A stretch of DNA of 64,000 nt from Acidobacteriaceae bacterium (GCA_003151155.1 PLWX01000105.1:17468-81467); one strand, 5' to 3'; shown: positions 13,544 to 23,930, numbered from the stretch's first letter. Translations and numbers: made by a program. Notes: a model not told the origin generated them from the letters alone.

Positions 13544-13571
13544 GAAACCCCGCTGCTTTCAGCGGGGTTTC
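13544..13571 (-). terminator. Intrinsic terminator after the GcvH-like gene
   Basis: Perfect 12-bp arms GAAACCCCGCTG (13544-13555) and CAGCGGGGTTTC (13560-13571) enclose a 4-base loop. On the minus strand the stem is followed by TCTTTG. It lies 45 bases past the stop of the GcvH-like gene and separates it from the GT39 gene. Confidence 0.85.
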
Positions 13572-13615
13572 CGGGCGGATAGCTGCAATCAGGAGGTGGT
13601 GCTGCAGCGCGCTAC

Positions 13616-14290
13616 CTAAGACAGGAAGAACTCTTTCGCTACTTTTTCCCATTCGTCATTCGGCAGTTCGGAGGTCAGGTTATCCACCGCCACGCCACCG
13701 TCTTGCGCCATCGCGCCAGCCAGCATCGGCATGCGGCGCTGCAACCGTCCAGCGGCTTCTTCCATCCACCAGCGGGCCAGTGCGCCACCCAGCAGGTTGC
13801 GGAAGTTCGTCTTCGCATCGGGCGACTGCACGGTCAACAACCAGCCTTCTCCGTAAGGATCTTTCGCGGCTAACCCCGGGTTCGTCAGCACTGCATCGTT
13901 GATCTCGGCCACGCTGCCTTCGATCGGAGATACCATGTCGACCTTCTTGCCGTTGCGCTCGATCGACCAGATCTTCTGTCCCTGGCGGATCCACTGGCCG
14001 CGCTGCGGCAAGTTGATCTTTTCGATGGCGCCATTGATCTTGCCGGCGAAGTCGTCGATCCCCACGCGAACCAGGTTCGGGCTCTCACTCAGCGCCCAAG
14101 TGTGTCCGGGATGATAGCGAAGCGCTTCGGGGACTTTGAATCCGCCCACCAGGCTCGGCTCCAACGGACGAACCACATTATGTTTGGTCACCGCCGGCGC
14201 TACCTGCACAACCGTCTGCTTGCCGCGGCTATAGAAATAATCGATGGTCAGGAAACCGATGAAGGTAATGAGTACCAGGAGAACTGTCAT
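13616..14290 (-). CDS. Membrane-anchored GcvH-like protein lacking the lipoyl lysine position
   Basis: A 224-aa protein with an N-terminal membrane anchor (VLLVLITFIGFLTIDYFY) and a glycine-cleavage H-type (lipoyl/biotinyl barrel) domain at about 55-185. The domain aligns without gaps to GcvH: HPGHTWALSES, VRVGIDDFAGKI, INLPQRGQWIRQGQ, SPIEGSVAEINDAV and DPYGEGWLLTV. In that alignment the lipoylated Lys (GcvH ESVKAASD) falls on Gly114 of ERNGKKVD, with Lys115-116 just after it. A tail of about 40 residues follows, with no recognised fold. The free-standing GcvH role in glycine cleavage is therefore unlikely; a respiratory or scaffold role tied to the membrane is possible. No gcvT or gcvP is nearby. 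Confidence 0.75.
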   Translation of the reverse strand: MTVLLVLITFIGFLTIDYFYSRGKQTVVQVAPAVTKHNVVRPLEPSLVGGFKVPEALRYHPGHTWALSESPNLVRVGIDDFAGKINGAIEKINLPQRGQWIRQGQKIWSIERNGKKVDMVSPIEGSVAEINDAVLTNPGLAAKDPYGEGWLLTVQSPDAKTNFRNLLGGALARWWMEEAAGRLQRRMPMLAGAMAQDGGVAVDNLTSELPNDEWEKVAKEFFLS

Positions 14291-14664
14291 AAAGCACCTC
14301 CGCCCGTGGGCTTGATATGTATGGCTAACAACGCCCTTCTCTAATGCATTCGGTGTGCCAACTCGCGGTCACTTCACATGTAACATCGAAACCTCATTGT
14401 TCTTGATAGTTTGCGAGCTACAGCTGAAAAGTGAACAGCGGAATTGCATACTTACGCAACAATCGACATCGATGCAGAACGCAACGCCCAAATGCGAGCA
14501 ACATCGCATCAACGCGGCGTAAGTCGCTGAATCAATTTGTGTAATTGGATTTTCAGGAAAGGTGTTGCGAAATTCCATCGCTGTTGCAGAACTCTGCATC
14601 GCTCACGATGAATTCCACAGGCGTTGCAAAAATATCCTGACAACTCACGAAAATCTTTTGGGAG
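14291..14664. other. Intergenic stretch between GcvH-like gene and murC
   Basis: No gene is supported here. The segment is lower in GC than its surroundings. It contains several GTTGC words on the plus strand (14564, 14583, 14623) and GCAAC words at 14455-14500, which might be binding half-sites. The GcvH-like gene has a GGAGGTG ribosome site just upstream of its ATG. Confidence 0.5.
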
Positions 14665-16071
14665 TTAGACCTTTTCCATGGTCTTGGCGCTCAGCCGCTC
14701 CAGAATCCGCGGTCCCAACTGCGATACATTGCCGGCGCCAAGGGTAAGAATCATGTCCCCCGGCTGTGCTTCCGTGGCTGCCATGATCGCCGCCACCTGG
14801 AACGATTTCGCATAAAACGTCGATCGTCCTGAGCGTTCCGTAATCCGTCGCGCCAAGGCTTCCGTTGTGACGCCCTCGATCGGCTGTTCGCTCGCGGGAT
14901 AGATATCAATCAGATAAAGCGAGTCGGCATCATCGAACGAAGCCGCGAACTCATCCATGAGGTCGCGAGTGCGGGTATAACGATGCGGCTGGAAGACGAC
15001 GTGAACATGACGGAAGCCGCACTGCTTTGCCGCCGCCAGGGTGGCGCGGATCTCTGTCGGATGATGTCCGTAATCGTCGATTACACTGACGCCGTTCGCC
15101 TTGCCCTTGAGTTGGAAGCGACGATCGACCCCACGGAACTCCGCTAGCGCAGCGCGAATTTTATCCGGAGTAATGTCGAGCCCTATGCCAATCGCAATCG
15201 CGGCGGTAGCGTTGCGCACGTTATGGATCCCCGGCACCCGCAGCAGGAATTCACCAAGGGACTTGCCTCGATATTCCACCGAAAAATTGCTGAGAAATCC
15301 CAGCGCCAGCTGCGCGGAATCACAGGGCGAGCAGCGGATCAGGAAATCCGATCCTTCACGCGTCCCGTAGGTCACGATCCGGCGCCGTACCCGCGGTAGT
15401 ATCTCGCGCAGCGGGTCATTGTCATTGCAGGCCACCACCATGCCATAGAACGGCACACGATCCATGAACTCCACGAAGGTCTGTTCCACGTCCGCCATAT
15501 CGTGGTAACAGTCCATGTGCTCGCGATCGATGTTCGTCACCACCGCGTGAATGAACCACAGCTTCAAGAACGATCGGTCGCTCTCATCCGCTTCGGCAAC
15601 CAGGTATTGCGACTTGCCGAGCCGGGCGTTGGAGCCCATGGCATCCACGCGCCCGCCAACAATCACCGTCGGATCCAGCTCTCCACCTGCCAGCACCGCG
15701 GCTACCATCGAGGTCGTAGTGGTCTTACCGTGCATCCCGCCAATCGCGATCCCGTATTTCAGCCGCATCAACTCGGCCAGCATCTCTGCCCGCTGGATCA
15801 CCGGGATATGATTCGCATGCGCTTCGGCAACTTCTACATTGCTCTTACCGATCGCCGAACTGGTCACCACGACCTCGGCCCCGGCAACATTGCCGGCGCG
15901 ATGTCCTTCAAACACCTTCGCGCCGAGCGATTCCAGTCGCTCCGTCACTGCCGAGTGCTTCAGGTCCGAGCCGGAAACCTTGTAACCAAGGTTGATCAGC
16001 ACCTCGGCGATGCCACTCATGCCGATGCCGCCGATTCCAACGAAATGTATGCGCTGCAGTTTCGCGAACAA
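14665..16071 (-). CDS. murC: UDP-N-acetylmuramate--L-alanine ligase
   Basis: MurC adds L-alanine to UDP-MurNAc using ATP in the cytoplasm. The 468-aa product shows the N-terminal Rossmann motif IHFVGIGGIGMSGIAEVL, the ATP-binding loop GMHGKTTTTSMVAAVL, ADESDRSFL, the central DDYGHHPTEIRATL and VFQPHRYTRTRDL. All are standard MurC landmarks. A TTG at 16071 starts the reading, with GAGGG six bases upstream. It is the last gene of the wall cluster here: murB, ddl, ftsQ, ftsA and ftsZ, often found next, do not follow. Confidence 0.97.
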   Translation of the reverse strand: MFAKLQRIHFVGIGGIGMSGIAEVLINLGYKVSGSDLKHSAVTERLESLGAKVFEGHRAGNVAGAEVVVTSSAIGKSNVEVAEAHANHIPVIQRAEMLAELMRLKYGIAIGGMHGKTTTTSMVAAVLAGGELDPTVIVGGRVDAMGSNARLGKSQYLVAEADESDRSFLKLWFIHAVVTNIDREHMDCYHDMADVEQTFVEFMDRVPFYGMVVACNDNDPLREILPRVRRRIVTYGTREGSDFLIRCSPCDSAQLALGFLSNFSVEYRGKSLGEFLLRVPGIHNVRNATAAIAIGIGLDITPDKIRAALAEFRGVDRRFQLKGKANGVSVIDDYGHHPTEIRATLAAAKQCGFRHVHVVFQPHRYTRTRDLMDEFAASFDDADSLYLIDIYPASEQPIEGVTTEALARRITERSGRSTFYAKSFQVAAIMAATEAQPGDMILTLGAGNVSQLGPRILERLSAKTMEKV

Positions 16072-16134
16072 AACTTGCCCTCAAAGAACACATTGTTTTA
16101 CCACGAAGAGGCCCATCCGCGCCGGGATGTAGGT

Positions 16135-17223
16135 TTAGACCCGCGCTGCTTTGCCGCTTTTGCCTGCCACTCGCACCGCCATGGCAGCAATTTCCGCCGC
16201 CGCATTGGGATGCGAGAGCAGCCGGGCCGCTTGCGACATCTTGGTGAGATGACTTGCGTCCGCAAATAATTCCTGGATCGTCGTCGTGAGCAGTTCGGGG
16301 GTCAGCATCGCTTGCGTCATCATGCGCGCCGCACCAACGTCCACTAGCGCTTGCGCATTCTTCGTCTGGTGATCGTCTGCCGCCGTCGGCAGGGGAACGA
16401 AAATCGCCGGCTTGGCTGCTGCCGTCACTTCAGCAACGGTACTCGCTCCCGACCTGCAGATGATCAGGTCCGCCTCCGCAAAGGCTCGCGGCATATCGTC
16501 GATGAACGGCGAAACCTCGGCTGCATAAAGCCCATCCAGATATGCCCGCGCCACATGCTCGTATTCCTTTTCGCCCGTCTGGTGAGTGATGCGCAGCCCT
16601 GGTATCGCTTCATACAGTGGCCGAAGCGCTTCGACCACAGCGTTGTTGATCGCGCGCGCTCCCTGGCTCCCACCAAAGACCAGCACGTGCATCCGACCGT
16701 CACTTTTTCGCTGCGGCAGGTCGAAGAACGCTTGACGCACTGGCACGCCCGTCACCGAGCACTGCCGGAAATATTTGCAGGTCTGTTTGAAATGCACCGC
16801 CGCTGCCGATGCAAAGGGCGCGACCAGACGATTGGCAAATCCCGGATAGATATTGGGCTCGAAGATCACCGTCGGCACGCGACAGAGTTTCGCCGCGAGC
16901 ATTGCCGGCCCCGACGCGTATCCGCCGACTCCGATCATCACATCCGGCTTGAATTCGCGAATGATTCTGCGGCTGGCCGCGATGGCTCTCGGCAGGTCCA
17001 GCATGGTCTTCATCCGAGTCGCGGTACTCACGCGATTCAGCGCACCTACCTGGATCAGACGCAGTTCGAAATTTGCCTTGGGCACCAGCCGCGTCTCGAT
17101 GCCCCGCCCGGTCCCGATGAAAATGACTTCGGCGGAATGAACGTTCCGCAACTCCTGCGCGATCGCCAGCGCCGGAATCACGTGTCCACCGGTTCCTCCA
17201 CCTGCCAGAATTGCCCGCATCAT
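16135..17223 (-). CDS. murG: Undecaprenyl-PP-MurNAc-pentapeptide GlcNAc transferase
   Basis: MurG converts lipid I to lipid II on the inner face of the membrane. The 362-aa GT28/GT-B protein starts [20 protein letters not shown], the conserved acceptor loop. It also has [33 protein letters not shown] and the UDP-GlcNAc pocket [36 protein letters not shown]. The ATG overlaps or abuts the ftsW stop at 17223, so the two are translationally coupled. Confidence 0.97.
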   Translation of the reverse strand: MMRAILAGGGTGGHVIPALAIAQELRNVHSAEVIFIGTGRGIETRLVPKANFELRLIQVGALNRVSTATRMKTMLDLPRAIAASRRIIREFKPDVMIGVGGYASGPAMLAAKLCRVPTVIFEPNIYPGFANRLVAPFASAAAVHFKQTCKYFRQCSVTGVPVRQAFFDLPQRKSDGRMHVLVFGGSQGARAINNAVVEALRPLYEAIPGLRITHQTGEKEYEHVARAYLDGLYAAEVSPFIDDMPRAFAEADLIICRSGASTVAEVTAAAKPAIFVPLPTAADDHQTKNAQALVDVGAARMMTQAMLTPELLTTTIQELFADASHLTKMSQAARLLSHPNAAAEIAAMAVRVAGKSGKAARV

Positions 17224-18314
17224 TATTCCGCTTGTTGTGTGATGTTCAAAAGCACGCCGACGCTGGCCAGGGTGATGAAAAGCGAAGACCCGCCGTAGGA
17301 GATGAATGGCAGAGGAATGCCCTTGGTAGGCAGTAGCCCCAATACCACGCTGACGTTAAAAAACGCCTGCACCACAACCATGGCAGTAATGCCAGTCGCC
17401 AGCAGCCGTCCGAACATGTCTTCCGTCAGCATGGCGGCCCGAACCCCGCGATACAGGAAGATCGTGAACAGCAGGACGATAAAAACGGATCCTACCAGCC
17501 CGAGTTCTTCCGCCATCACCGCGAAAATGAAATCCGTATGCGGTTCGGGAAGATAGAAGAGCTTCTGCTTCCCTTCCATCAATCCTTGCCCGGTGATCCC
17601 GCCCGTCGCCACGGCGATCAGCGACTGGATCATATGAAAGCCCGTGCCCAACGGATCGGCATTTGGATCGAGAAACGCCAGCATTCGTTTACGCCGGAAC
17701 TCCACCCGAAACAACAGCCAATACAGCGGCAGGATGGATGCCAGGATCGCGTAGCCGAGATAGCGCATCTCCATACCCGCAATGAACAGCATGCTGGAAG
17801 CGATCGCTATGCAGGCAATGCCCGTGCCGAGGTCCGGTTGTTTGACGATCAATCCCGTCAGCATCAACGTGACCAGTCCCGCCGGCATCAACGTGTGCTT
17901 CCAGTCGGTAATCGTCTTGATACGCGACTCCAGCCAGAAGGCGAGGAAGAGAATAATCGCCGGTTTCGCGAGTTCCGATGGCTGAAACGAGAATGCGCCA
18001 AACTTGATCCAGCGATGCGTGTTATGCGAGCGGTCGAGGAAGAACACCGCGATCAGCAACCCCAGCGTAATGCCAAGCAGCGAATACACAAGCGTCTGGT
18101 TCTTATATTTACGGTAGTCAATATTCATGCAGACGATCATCGCGCCCACACCGACCACCGCCCACGCCAACTGCCGGATCAGAAAGGTGTACGGCGAGCC
18201 AAACTTCTCTCCAGCCATCACCGCCGAAGCGCTGAACACCATGATCAGCCCGATGAACACCAGCAGCATCGTGGACCCGAAGAGCCACTTGTCCACACTG
18301 ACGCGCTTCGCCAT
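17223..18314 (-). CDS. ftsW: SEDS-family septal glycan polymerase
   Basis: FtsW polymerises lipid II at the division septum with its partner FtsI. The 363-aa polytopic protein has the SEDS landmarks [20 protein letters not shown], a QPDLGTG loop, [22 protein letters not shown], and a C-terminal [17 protein letters not shown]. It abuts murD (one base apart) and murG, and its cognate transpeptidase ftsI is in the same cluster. ftsW rather than rodA is inferred from this context. Confidence 0.95.
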   Translation of the reverse strand: MAKRVSVDKWLFGSTMLLVFIGLIMVFSASAVMAGEKFGSPYTFLIRQLAWAVVGVGAMIVCMNIDYRKYKNQTLVYSLLGITLGLLIAVFFLDRSHNTHRWIKFGAFSFQPSELAKPAIILFLAFWLESRIKTITDWKHTLMPAGLVTLMLTGLIVKQPDLGTGIACIAIASSMLFIAGMEMRYLGYAILASILPLYWLLFRVEFRRKRMLAFLDPNADPLGTGFHMIQSLIAVATGGITGQGLMEGKQKLFYLPEPHTDFIFAVMAEELGLVGSVFIVLLFTIFLYRGVRAAMLTEDMFGRLLATGITAMVVVQAFFNVSVVLGLLPTKGIPLPFISYGGSSLFITLASVGVLLNITQQAE

Positions 18315-19685
18315 CTACTTCTGCTCCCGCGCCTGCATGCTGCGCACCAATTCTTTAAACACTCGCCCGCGATGCTCGTAGCTCTGGAACTGGTCGAAGC
18401 TCGCACACGCCGGCGCCAGCAGCACCACGTCGCCTTTCACCGCCTTTTGCGAGGCTAGCTTGACAGCGTTTTCCAGGGTCTCGGCATGAACCACTTCCAC
18501 GCCGCTGACCTCAGCTTCAATTTTCGATGCCGCTGCCCCGATCGTGTAGACCGTCTTTACCCGCTCGTGCAGCAGGTCGTTCAGCACCGTGTACGGGCTG
18601 CCTTTGTCCTTGCCTCCCAGGATCAAGTGCACGCCTTTTGCAAACGATTCCAGCGCCTTGATCGTCGCATCGACATTCGTCGCTTTCGAATCATTGTAGT
18701 ACTCCACGCCCTTCACCGTCGCGGTGTACTCCAGGCGATGCTCCACCGCCTTGAACTGCGAAACCGCTTTGCGAATCTGCTCCGGCGCCACCCCCGCGGC
18801 CATGCCCACGCAAACTGCGGCCAGCACGTTCTCCACGTTGTGCGCGCCTTTCAGCAGCATGTCGTTCACCGACAGGATCTCCTGGTCCTTACCGTCGCGA
18901 TAAACGATCGTCTCGCCGCGCAGGAACGCGCCGCGCCTTACGTCATGTAACCGCGAGAACCACAGCACCTGCGACTTCAGCCGTTTGCCAATCTCCACGC
19001 AAGGCTCGTTATCGGCGTTCAGAACCGCATAGTCACTCGCGCTCTGATTCTCAAACACTCGCTCCTTTGCGGACGCGTAATTCGCAAACGTGTGATGACG
19101 GTCAAGGTGGTCCGGCGTGATATTCAAGATCGCCGCAATCTCCGGACGGAAACTTTCAATTGTCTCCAGTTGGAAACTCGAAATTTCCAGCACGCTCCAG
19201 GTATCGGCGTCGGCCTGCTCGGCGAAGCTGATCGCGGGGGTTCCAATATTTCCGCCGACCAGCGTCCTCTCTCCGCCTGCTTTAATAATGTCGCCGCACA
19301 ATGAAGTCGTTGTTGTCTTGCCGTTTGACCCGGTGATGGCGATCACGTGGCCCGCCACGAACAGCGCTGCCAGTTCAATCTCGCCAATCACGCGGATACC
19401 CTGCTTACGCGCTTGTTCGATTTGCGGTTGGTCGAACGGTACTCCAGGGCTGACCACGATCATGTCCTGGTCGCGAAACGTACGCTCTCCGTGGTGCCCG
19501 GTTTCGACCGTGATGCCCTTATCGAGCAGCAGGGGGATCTCCTGGCGCAACTGCGCTTCCGACTTCGAGTCCGAAACCGTAACCTTCGCGCCTCGCGCCT
19601 GCAAAAATGTAGCCGACGCAACGCCCGACTTCCCTAATCCGACAACCAGTACACGTTTTCCTCGAACGTCCATCAATCTTCTCAA
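18315..19685 (-). CDS. murD: UDP-N-acetylmuramoylalanine--D-glutamate ligase
   Basis: MurD adds D-glutamate to UDP-MurNAc-L-Ala. The 456-aa protein has an N-terminal Rossmann segment VLVVGLGKSGVASATFL, the ATP loop ITGSNGKTTTTSLCGDII, EISSFQLETIESFRPEIA, NITPDHLDRH and the C-terminal YYNDSKATNVDATIKALES / ILGGKDKGSPY. It sits between mraY (28-base gap) and ftsW. Confidence 0.97.
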   Translation of the reverse strand: MRRLMDVRGKRVLVVGLGKSGVASATFLQARGAKVTVSDSKSEAQLRQEIPLLLDKGITVETGHHGERTFRDQDMIVVSPGVPFDQPQIEQARKQGIRVIGEIELAALFVAGHVIAITGSNGKTTTTSLCGDIIKAGGERTLVGGNIGTPAISFAEQADADTWSVLEISSFQLETIESFRPEIAAILNITPDHLDRHHTFANYASAKERVFENQSASDYAVLNADNEPCVEIGKRLKSQVLWFSRLHDVRRGAFLRGETIVYRDGKDQEILSVNDMLLKGAHNVENVLAAVCVGMAAGVAPEQIRKAVSQFKAVEHRLEYTATVKGVEYYNDSKATNVDATIKALESFAKGVHLILGGKDKGSPYTVLNDLLHERVKTVYTIGAAASKIEAEVSGVEVVHAETLENAVKLASQKAVKGDVVLLAPACASFDQFQSYEHRGRVFKELVRSMQAREQK

Positions 19686-19713
19686 TTCGTCATTGTGCCA
19701 CGCAGCCGCGGCC

Positions 19714-20853
19714 TCACCGCAGCTTTAATGTCGTAAGTGCAAACAGTGCAAACACCAAACTGGCAATCCAGAACCGCACGATGATTTTTGACTCCGACCA
19801 CCCCAGCAACTCGAAATGATGGTGTAGCGGCGCCATCTTGAAAATGCGCTTCTTCCTTAACTTGTACGACCCAACCTGCAGGATTACCGACAGCGCCTCG
19901 AGCACAAAAATCCCGCCGATAAAGGGCAGCAGCAGTTCCTGCTTGATGATCACTGCAACCGTCCCGATCGCCCCACCCAGTGCCAGCGATCCCACATCGC
20001 CCATGAACACTTCGGCCGGGTGCGCGTTGTACCAGAGAAATCCGATCGCCGAGCCAACCATCGCTCCACAGAAAATCGAGAGTTCGCCAACCTCCGGCAT
20101 CCTCGACAGCCCCAGATAATCGGCAAATTGCGCGTGCCCGCTGACGTAGGTCAGCACCGTAAGCGCCCCCGCCGCAATCACCGTGCAGCCAATCGCCAAC
20201 CCGTCGAGTCCGTCGGTCAAGTTCACCGCGTTGCTTGACCCGACTAAGACCACGGCTACAAACGCCAGAAACGGGACATACGCCAGGATCCAGATATGCG
20301 GATAGGTAGCGAGGTGTTCGAATTCCAGGTTTGGACGGAAGTTCTTCGCAAACGGAACGATCAGGTGCGTGTTGTAGGCGCCATGCCGCTGGATCAGCAC
20401 CAGCGCCATGGCCACCAGCACGCTCACCAGGATCAGGTATCCCATCTTGCTGCGGGCCGTCAGTCCGAGGTTGCGGCGGTTCGCCACCTTCAGATAGTCA
20501 TCGGCAAACCCAATCGCTCCAAAGGCGATCGTCGCCAGCATCGCGATCCATACGAACTTGTTCGTCAGGTCTGCCCACAACAGCGTAGGAATAATGATGG
20601 CGATCGTTATAAGTACGCCGCCCATCGTCGGCGTCCCTGACTTCTTCTGGTGCGACTTCGGTCCTTCTTCACGGATGTATTGGCTGATCTGGAATTCGCG
20701 CAGCCGCCGTATCACGGCCGGCCCAATGATCAGGCCCATGAACATCGCAGTCAGGCTGGAGAACGCCGTGCGAAACGTCAGGTACCGGAAAATTCGAAAG
20801 GGCGTGAAGTTGAGGTAGTGAAAAAGCTTTTCGTAAAGAAGCCAGTAGAGCAA
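19714..20853 (-). CDS. mraY: Phospho-N-acetylmuramoyl-pentapeptide transferase
   Basis: MraY makes lipid I by joining UDP-MurNAc-pentapeptide to undecaprenyl phosphate. The about 379-aa membrane protein carries the polyprenyl-phosphate transferase motifs KSGTPTMGGVLI, FADDYLKV, SNAVNLTDGLDGLAIG and APLHHHFELLGWSE. The open frame extends back to 20898, but MraY proteins start with LYWLLYEKLF, so the TTG at 20853 (giving MLYWLLYEKLFHY) is preferred; AAAGGA lies about 10 bases upstream of it. Confidence 0.95.
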   Translation of the reverse strand: MLYWLLYEKLFHYLNFTPFRIFRYLTFRTAFSSLTAMFMGLIIGPAVIRRLREFQISQYIREEGPKSHQKKSGTPTMGGVLITIAIIIPTLLWADLTNKFVWIAMLATIAFGAIGFADDYLKVANRRNLGLTARSKMGYLILVSVLVAMALVLIQRHGAYNTHLIVPFAKNFRPNLEFEHLATYPHIWILAYVPFLAFVAVVLVGSSNAVNLTDGLDGLAIGCTVIAAGALTVLTYVSGHAQFADYLGLSRMPEVGELSIFCGAMVGSAIGFLWYNAHPAEVFMGDVGSLALGGAIGTVAVIIKQELLLPFIGGIFVLEALSVILQVGSYKLRKKRIFKMAPLHHHFELLGWSESKIIVRFWIASLVFALFALTTLKLR

Positions 20854-20944
20854 TCTTGTCTTGTCCTTTGAATGCCGTGCCCTCCGGCATCTTCTCATCT
20901 ACCAAGTATCTTTGGCTGTTGGGGGAATGCCTTAGCCCTGCTCG

Positions 20945-22315
20945 CTAAGCGCCCGTCAGTTCTCTCCACTTTTCAATGGCCCGCTCCAACTTCACTCCGC
21001 GCGACGCCTTCAGCAAAACTGCGTCCCCAGAACGAACGTTCTTCGCCAACCACTCCCCAGCCTCTTCCGTTGACGCCACAAACTCCGCCCGCACGCCCAA
21101 ATCGCTCGCGGCTTCCACCATTGTCTTCGCGAGACCCCGCACTCCTAAAAGGATTTCAGCTCGGCTCGCTAAATGTTGCCCGCATTCGCGATGCAATCGC
21201 TCGCCATCGCTGCCCAGTTCCAGCATCTCTCCGGCAACCACGATATGGCGCCTCGCCGGCATTTTTGCCAGCGCATTCACCATTGCATTCAGGGCTTTCG
21301 GATTCGAATTGTAGCAATCGTTGATCACCGTCGCCCCCGCGATCTCCACCACCTGCCCACGCTTGTCCGACGCCTGCAACGTCTTCAGTGCATCGACTGC
21401 ATCGCGCAGCGGAACGCCGTGATGCAACCCCACCGCCACCGCTGCCAGCGCGTTGTAAACGTTATGCTCGCCAATCAGCGGCATCACCGAGGGAACCCGT
21501 TGGTCACGGTAATAAAGGTCGAACTTCGAACCTTCCGATCCCAGCATCTCCACGTGTTCCGCGCGCAAATCCGCGGCGTGCCGAACGCCGAACATCAATA
21601 CCGTCCCGTGGAAGTCGCGGCCGAATTGTGAAACGTATTCGTCGTCCGCGTTCAACACCGCGCAACCGCCTCGCGGTAAATGCTCGATCAACTCATACTT
21701 AGCGCGCGCGATACCTTTGATGGAATCGAAGAACTCTAAATGCACCGGCGCCACCATCGTCACCACGCCGGTATTGGGTTGCGCCAGTTTCGCCAGTGCC
21801 GCAATCTCGCCAGTATGCGACATGCCCATCTCGATCACGGCGATCTGGTGCTCCGGCTGCAGCTTCAGCAACTGCAGTGGCATTCCAAAATGATTGTTAA
21901 GATTGCCTTCCGACTTCAGCACCTTGTACTTCGCCGAAAGCACGTGAGCGATGCATTCCTTGGTCGTCGTCTTCCCGGCCGATCCGGTCACTCCGACCAC
22001 CGCATGGCCCCACACGCAACGTACCATCGCTGCCAGTCGCTGCAGCGCCGCCAGGGTGTCATCCACAACGATAAGTTTGTTTCTCTGTGCGAAGATCTGG
22101 CGATGATCTTTGGCAACCACGGCTGCGACCGCGCCGCGTTCCAGCGCCGCTTCTACATAGTCGTGTCCGTCGAGACGTTCGCCTCGCACGGCAAAAAACA
22201 AATCGCCCGGTTGCACTGTGCGTGAATCAATGCTGTAGCCAAGCGCCTCCGCGTCGGTGCGATAGTCGCCCGACCCGTTCATGAATTCCGCCACTCGCCA
22301 CAGCGCTAACTTCAT
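20945..22315 (-). CDS. murF: UDP-MurNAc-tripeptide--D-Ala-D-Ala ligase
   Basis: MurF adds the D-Ala-D-Ala dipeptide to complete the stem peptide. The 456-aa product has GYSIDSRTVQPGDLFFAVRG, the ATP loop VTGSAGKTTTKECIAHVL, EMGMSHTGEIAALAKLA, INDCYNSNPKALNAMVNAL and the C-terminal LLKASRGVKLERAIE. Its ATG overlaps the murE stop by four bases. Confidence 0.97.
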   Translation of the reverse strand: MKLALWRVAEFMNGSGDYRTDAEALGYSIDSRTVQPGDLFFAVRGERLDGHDYVEAALERGAVAAVVAKDHRQIFAQRNKLIVVDDTLAALQRLAAMVRCVWGHAVVGVTGSAGKTTTKECIAHVLSAKYKVLKSEGNLNNHFGMPLQLLKLQPEHQIAVIEMGMSHTGEIAALAKLAQPNTGVVTMVAPVHLEFFDSIKGIARAKYELIEHLPRGGCAVLNADDEYVSQFGRDFHGTVLMFGVRHAADLRAEHVEMLGSEGSKFDLYYRDQRVPSVMPLIGEHNVYNALAAVAVGLHHGVPLRDAVDALKTLQASDKRGQVVEIAGATVINDCYNSNPKALNAMVNALAKMPARRHIVVAGEMLELGSDGERLHRECGQHLASRAEILLGVRGLAKTMVEAASDLGVRAEFVASTEEAGEWLAKNVRSGDAVLLKASRGVKLERAIEKWRELTGA

Positions 22316-23826
22316 CCGGTATGGCTCCCATGTAACTGCGGAGTACCATACCCGGCTTCATGCAAGGCTTGCAACGCCACTTTTACGTCGTCAAACGGAT
22401 GTACGCCCTCGCGCGTGGTCTGCGTCTTCTCATGGCCCTTGCCCGCGAGAATTACGATGTCCCCCAGCCGCGCATTGGCAACCGCCATCCCAATCGCTTT
22501 TTTGCGATCCGGTTCCACCAGGAACTGCGCCCCTGTTTCGGCAAGCCCCGGCAGAACGTCATTCAGGATCGCCTTCGGCTCCTCACTCCGCGGATTGTCG
22601 GAGGTCAGGATCACCAGGTCGCTGCCTTCACCGGCAGCCTTCCCCATCAGCGGACGCTTCGTCTTATCGCGATCGCCACCGCACCCAAACAGCGTGATCA
22701 CCCGTCCGCCGCCTGCCTGCTGCACGAACTCCCGGGCCAGCGAAGTCACATTGCGCAGTGCGTCATCGGTATGCGCGTAGTCCACGATCACCGAGAACGG
22801 CTGCCCCGCGTTCACCCGCTCGAATCTTCCCGGAGCACGCGTCACGTGCGTGATCGCTTCGCTGATGCGGTCCGCATGAATGCCACGTTCCATTGCCGCC
22901 GCCGACGCTGCCAGCAGGTTATATACATTCACTTTTCCCAGCAGTGGGCTAAACACTGCTATGCGTCGCTCCGGCGTCACCATCTCAAAGCGCGTCCCTG
23001 TCGAAGTCATTTCCAGCTTTTCGGCGTGGAAGTCCCCGCTCGCCAGTCCATAGGTAAACACCTTGTCGCAATGCTTGTGCGCCAGTTTGACCAGCTGTTC
23101 ACTCCAACTGTCGTCACGATTGATGATTGCCACCCGCGGTGGCTCCGTGCCACAGCCTCGGAAGAGGCATGCTTTCGCTCGGAAGTAGTTCTCCATCGTG
23201 CCGTGGAAATCGAGATGATCGCGCGTGAGGTTGGTGAACACCGCTACGTCGTAGGGCACGCCATACACACGTTCCTGCGCCAGCGCATGTGACGACACTT
23301 CCATCACCGCTTCCGTTACGCCGTGACTTACCGCTTCGTGAAACACACGGTTCAGCTCCAGTGACTCCGGCGTAGTATGCGGCGCCGGCATCACTCGTCC
23401 CGCGATGTGATATTCCACCGTGCCTACCATTGCCGTCTTGCGTCCCGATTGTCGCAGTAGAGACTCAATTAGGTAAGTCGTGGTCGTCTTGCCGTTGGTG
23501 CCGGTCACGCCGGTGATCGCCAGCTTTTCCGCCGGCTTCTTATAAAAATTGGCGCTCAACTTCGCCAGCGCCCGACGTCCATGCGCCGCCACCGCCCACG
23601 CAATGTCTTTTCTCGGAGGCTCGGTCGCTGAATCCGTCACCACCGCCACCGCTCCCGCTTGGATCGCGGTGTCAATGTACTTATTGCCGTCGGTCGTCCC
23701 GCCGCGCATCGCAACAAAACAAAATCCCGGCTGTATCCGCCGCGAATCATAATCCAGCCCATGAATCCCTGCATTCCCCGCACAGGCGAGAATCTCAGCC
23801 CCGTCGATAAGTTGGAAGAAATCCAT
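22312..23826 (-). CDS. murE: UDP-MurNAc-tripeptide synthetase, meso-DAP type
   Basis: MurE adds the third stem residue. The 504-aa protein has DYDSRRIQPGFCFVAMRG, the ATP loop GVTGTNGKTTTTYLIESLL, TTPESLELNRVF, NLTRDHLDFHGTMENYF and LFGCGGDRDKTKRPLMG. The selectivity motif reads DNPR (in LTSDNPRSEEP), which marks the meso-diaminopimelate-adding class as in other Gram-negative bacteria. The start ATG at 23826 leaves a 104-base gap from ftsI. Confidence 0.97.
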   Translation of the reverse strand: MDFFQLIDGAEILACAGNAGIHGLDYDSRRIQPGFCFVAMRGGTTDGNKYIDTAIQAGAVAVVTDSATEPPRKDIAWAVAAHGRRALAKLSANFYKKPAEKLAITGVTGTNGKTTTTYLIESLLRQSGRKTAMVGTVEYHIAGRVMPAPHTTPESLELNRVFHEAVSHGVTEAVMEVSSHALAQERVYGVPYDVAVFTNLTRDHLDFHGTMENYFRAKACLFRGCGTEPPRVAIINRDDSWSEQLVKLAHKHCDKVFTYGLASGDFHAEKLEMTSTGTRFEMVTPERRIAVFSPLLGKVNVYNLLAASAAAMERGIHADRISEAITHVTRAPGRFERVNAGQPFSVIVDYAHTDDALRNVTSLAREFVQQAGGGRVITLFGCGGDRDKTKRPLMGKAAGEGSDLVILTSDNPRSEEPKAILNDVLPGLAETGAQFLVEPDRKKAIGMAVANARLGDIVILAGKGHEKTQTTREGVHPFDDVKVALQALHEAGYGTPQLHGSHTG

Positions 23827-23930
23827 GGAGAATAGATTCTAACGACTTCAATAAAGGTAAGCGAAGATATTGCGAGCTGTTCCCAAAACAAGCCTTAGCC
23901 GTTAGCGCCCTCGGACCGCAGCAGGCGAAC

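Noticed and set aside
14369..14599. 76-codon minus-strand frame upstream of the GcvH-like gene
   Set aside because: Unusual composition, no ribosome site and no partner; more likely chance.
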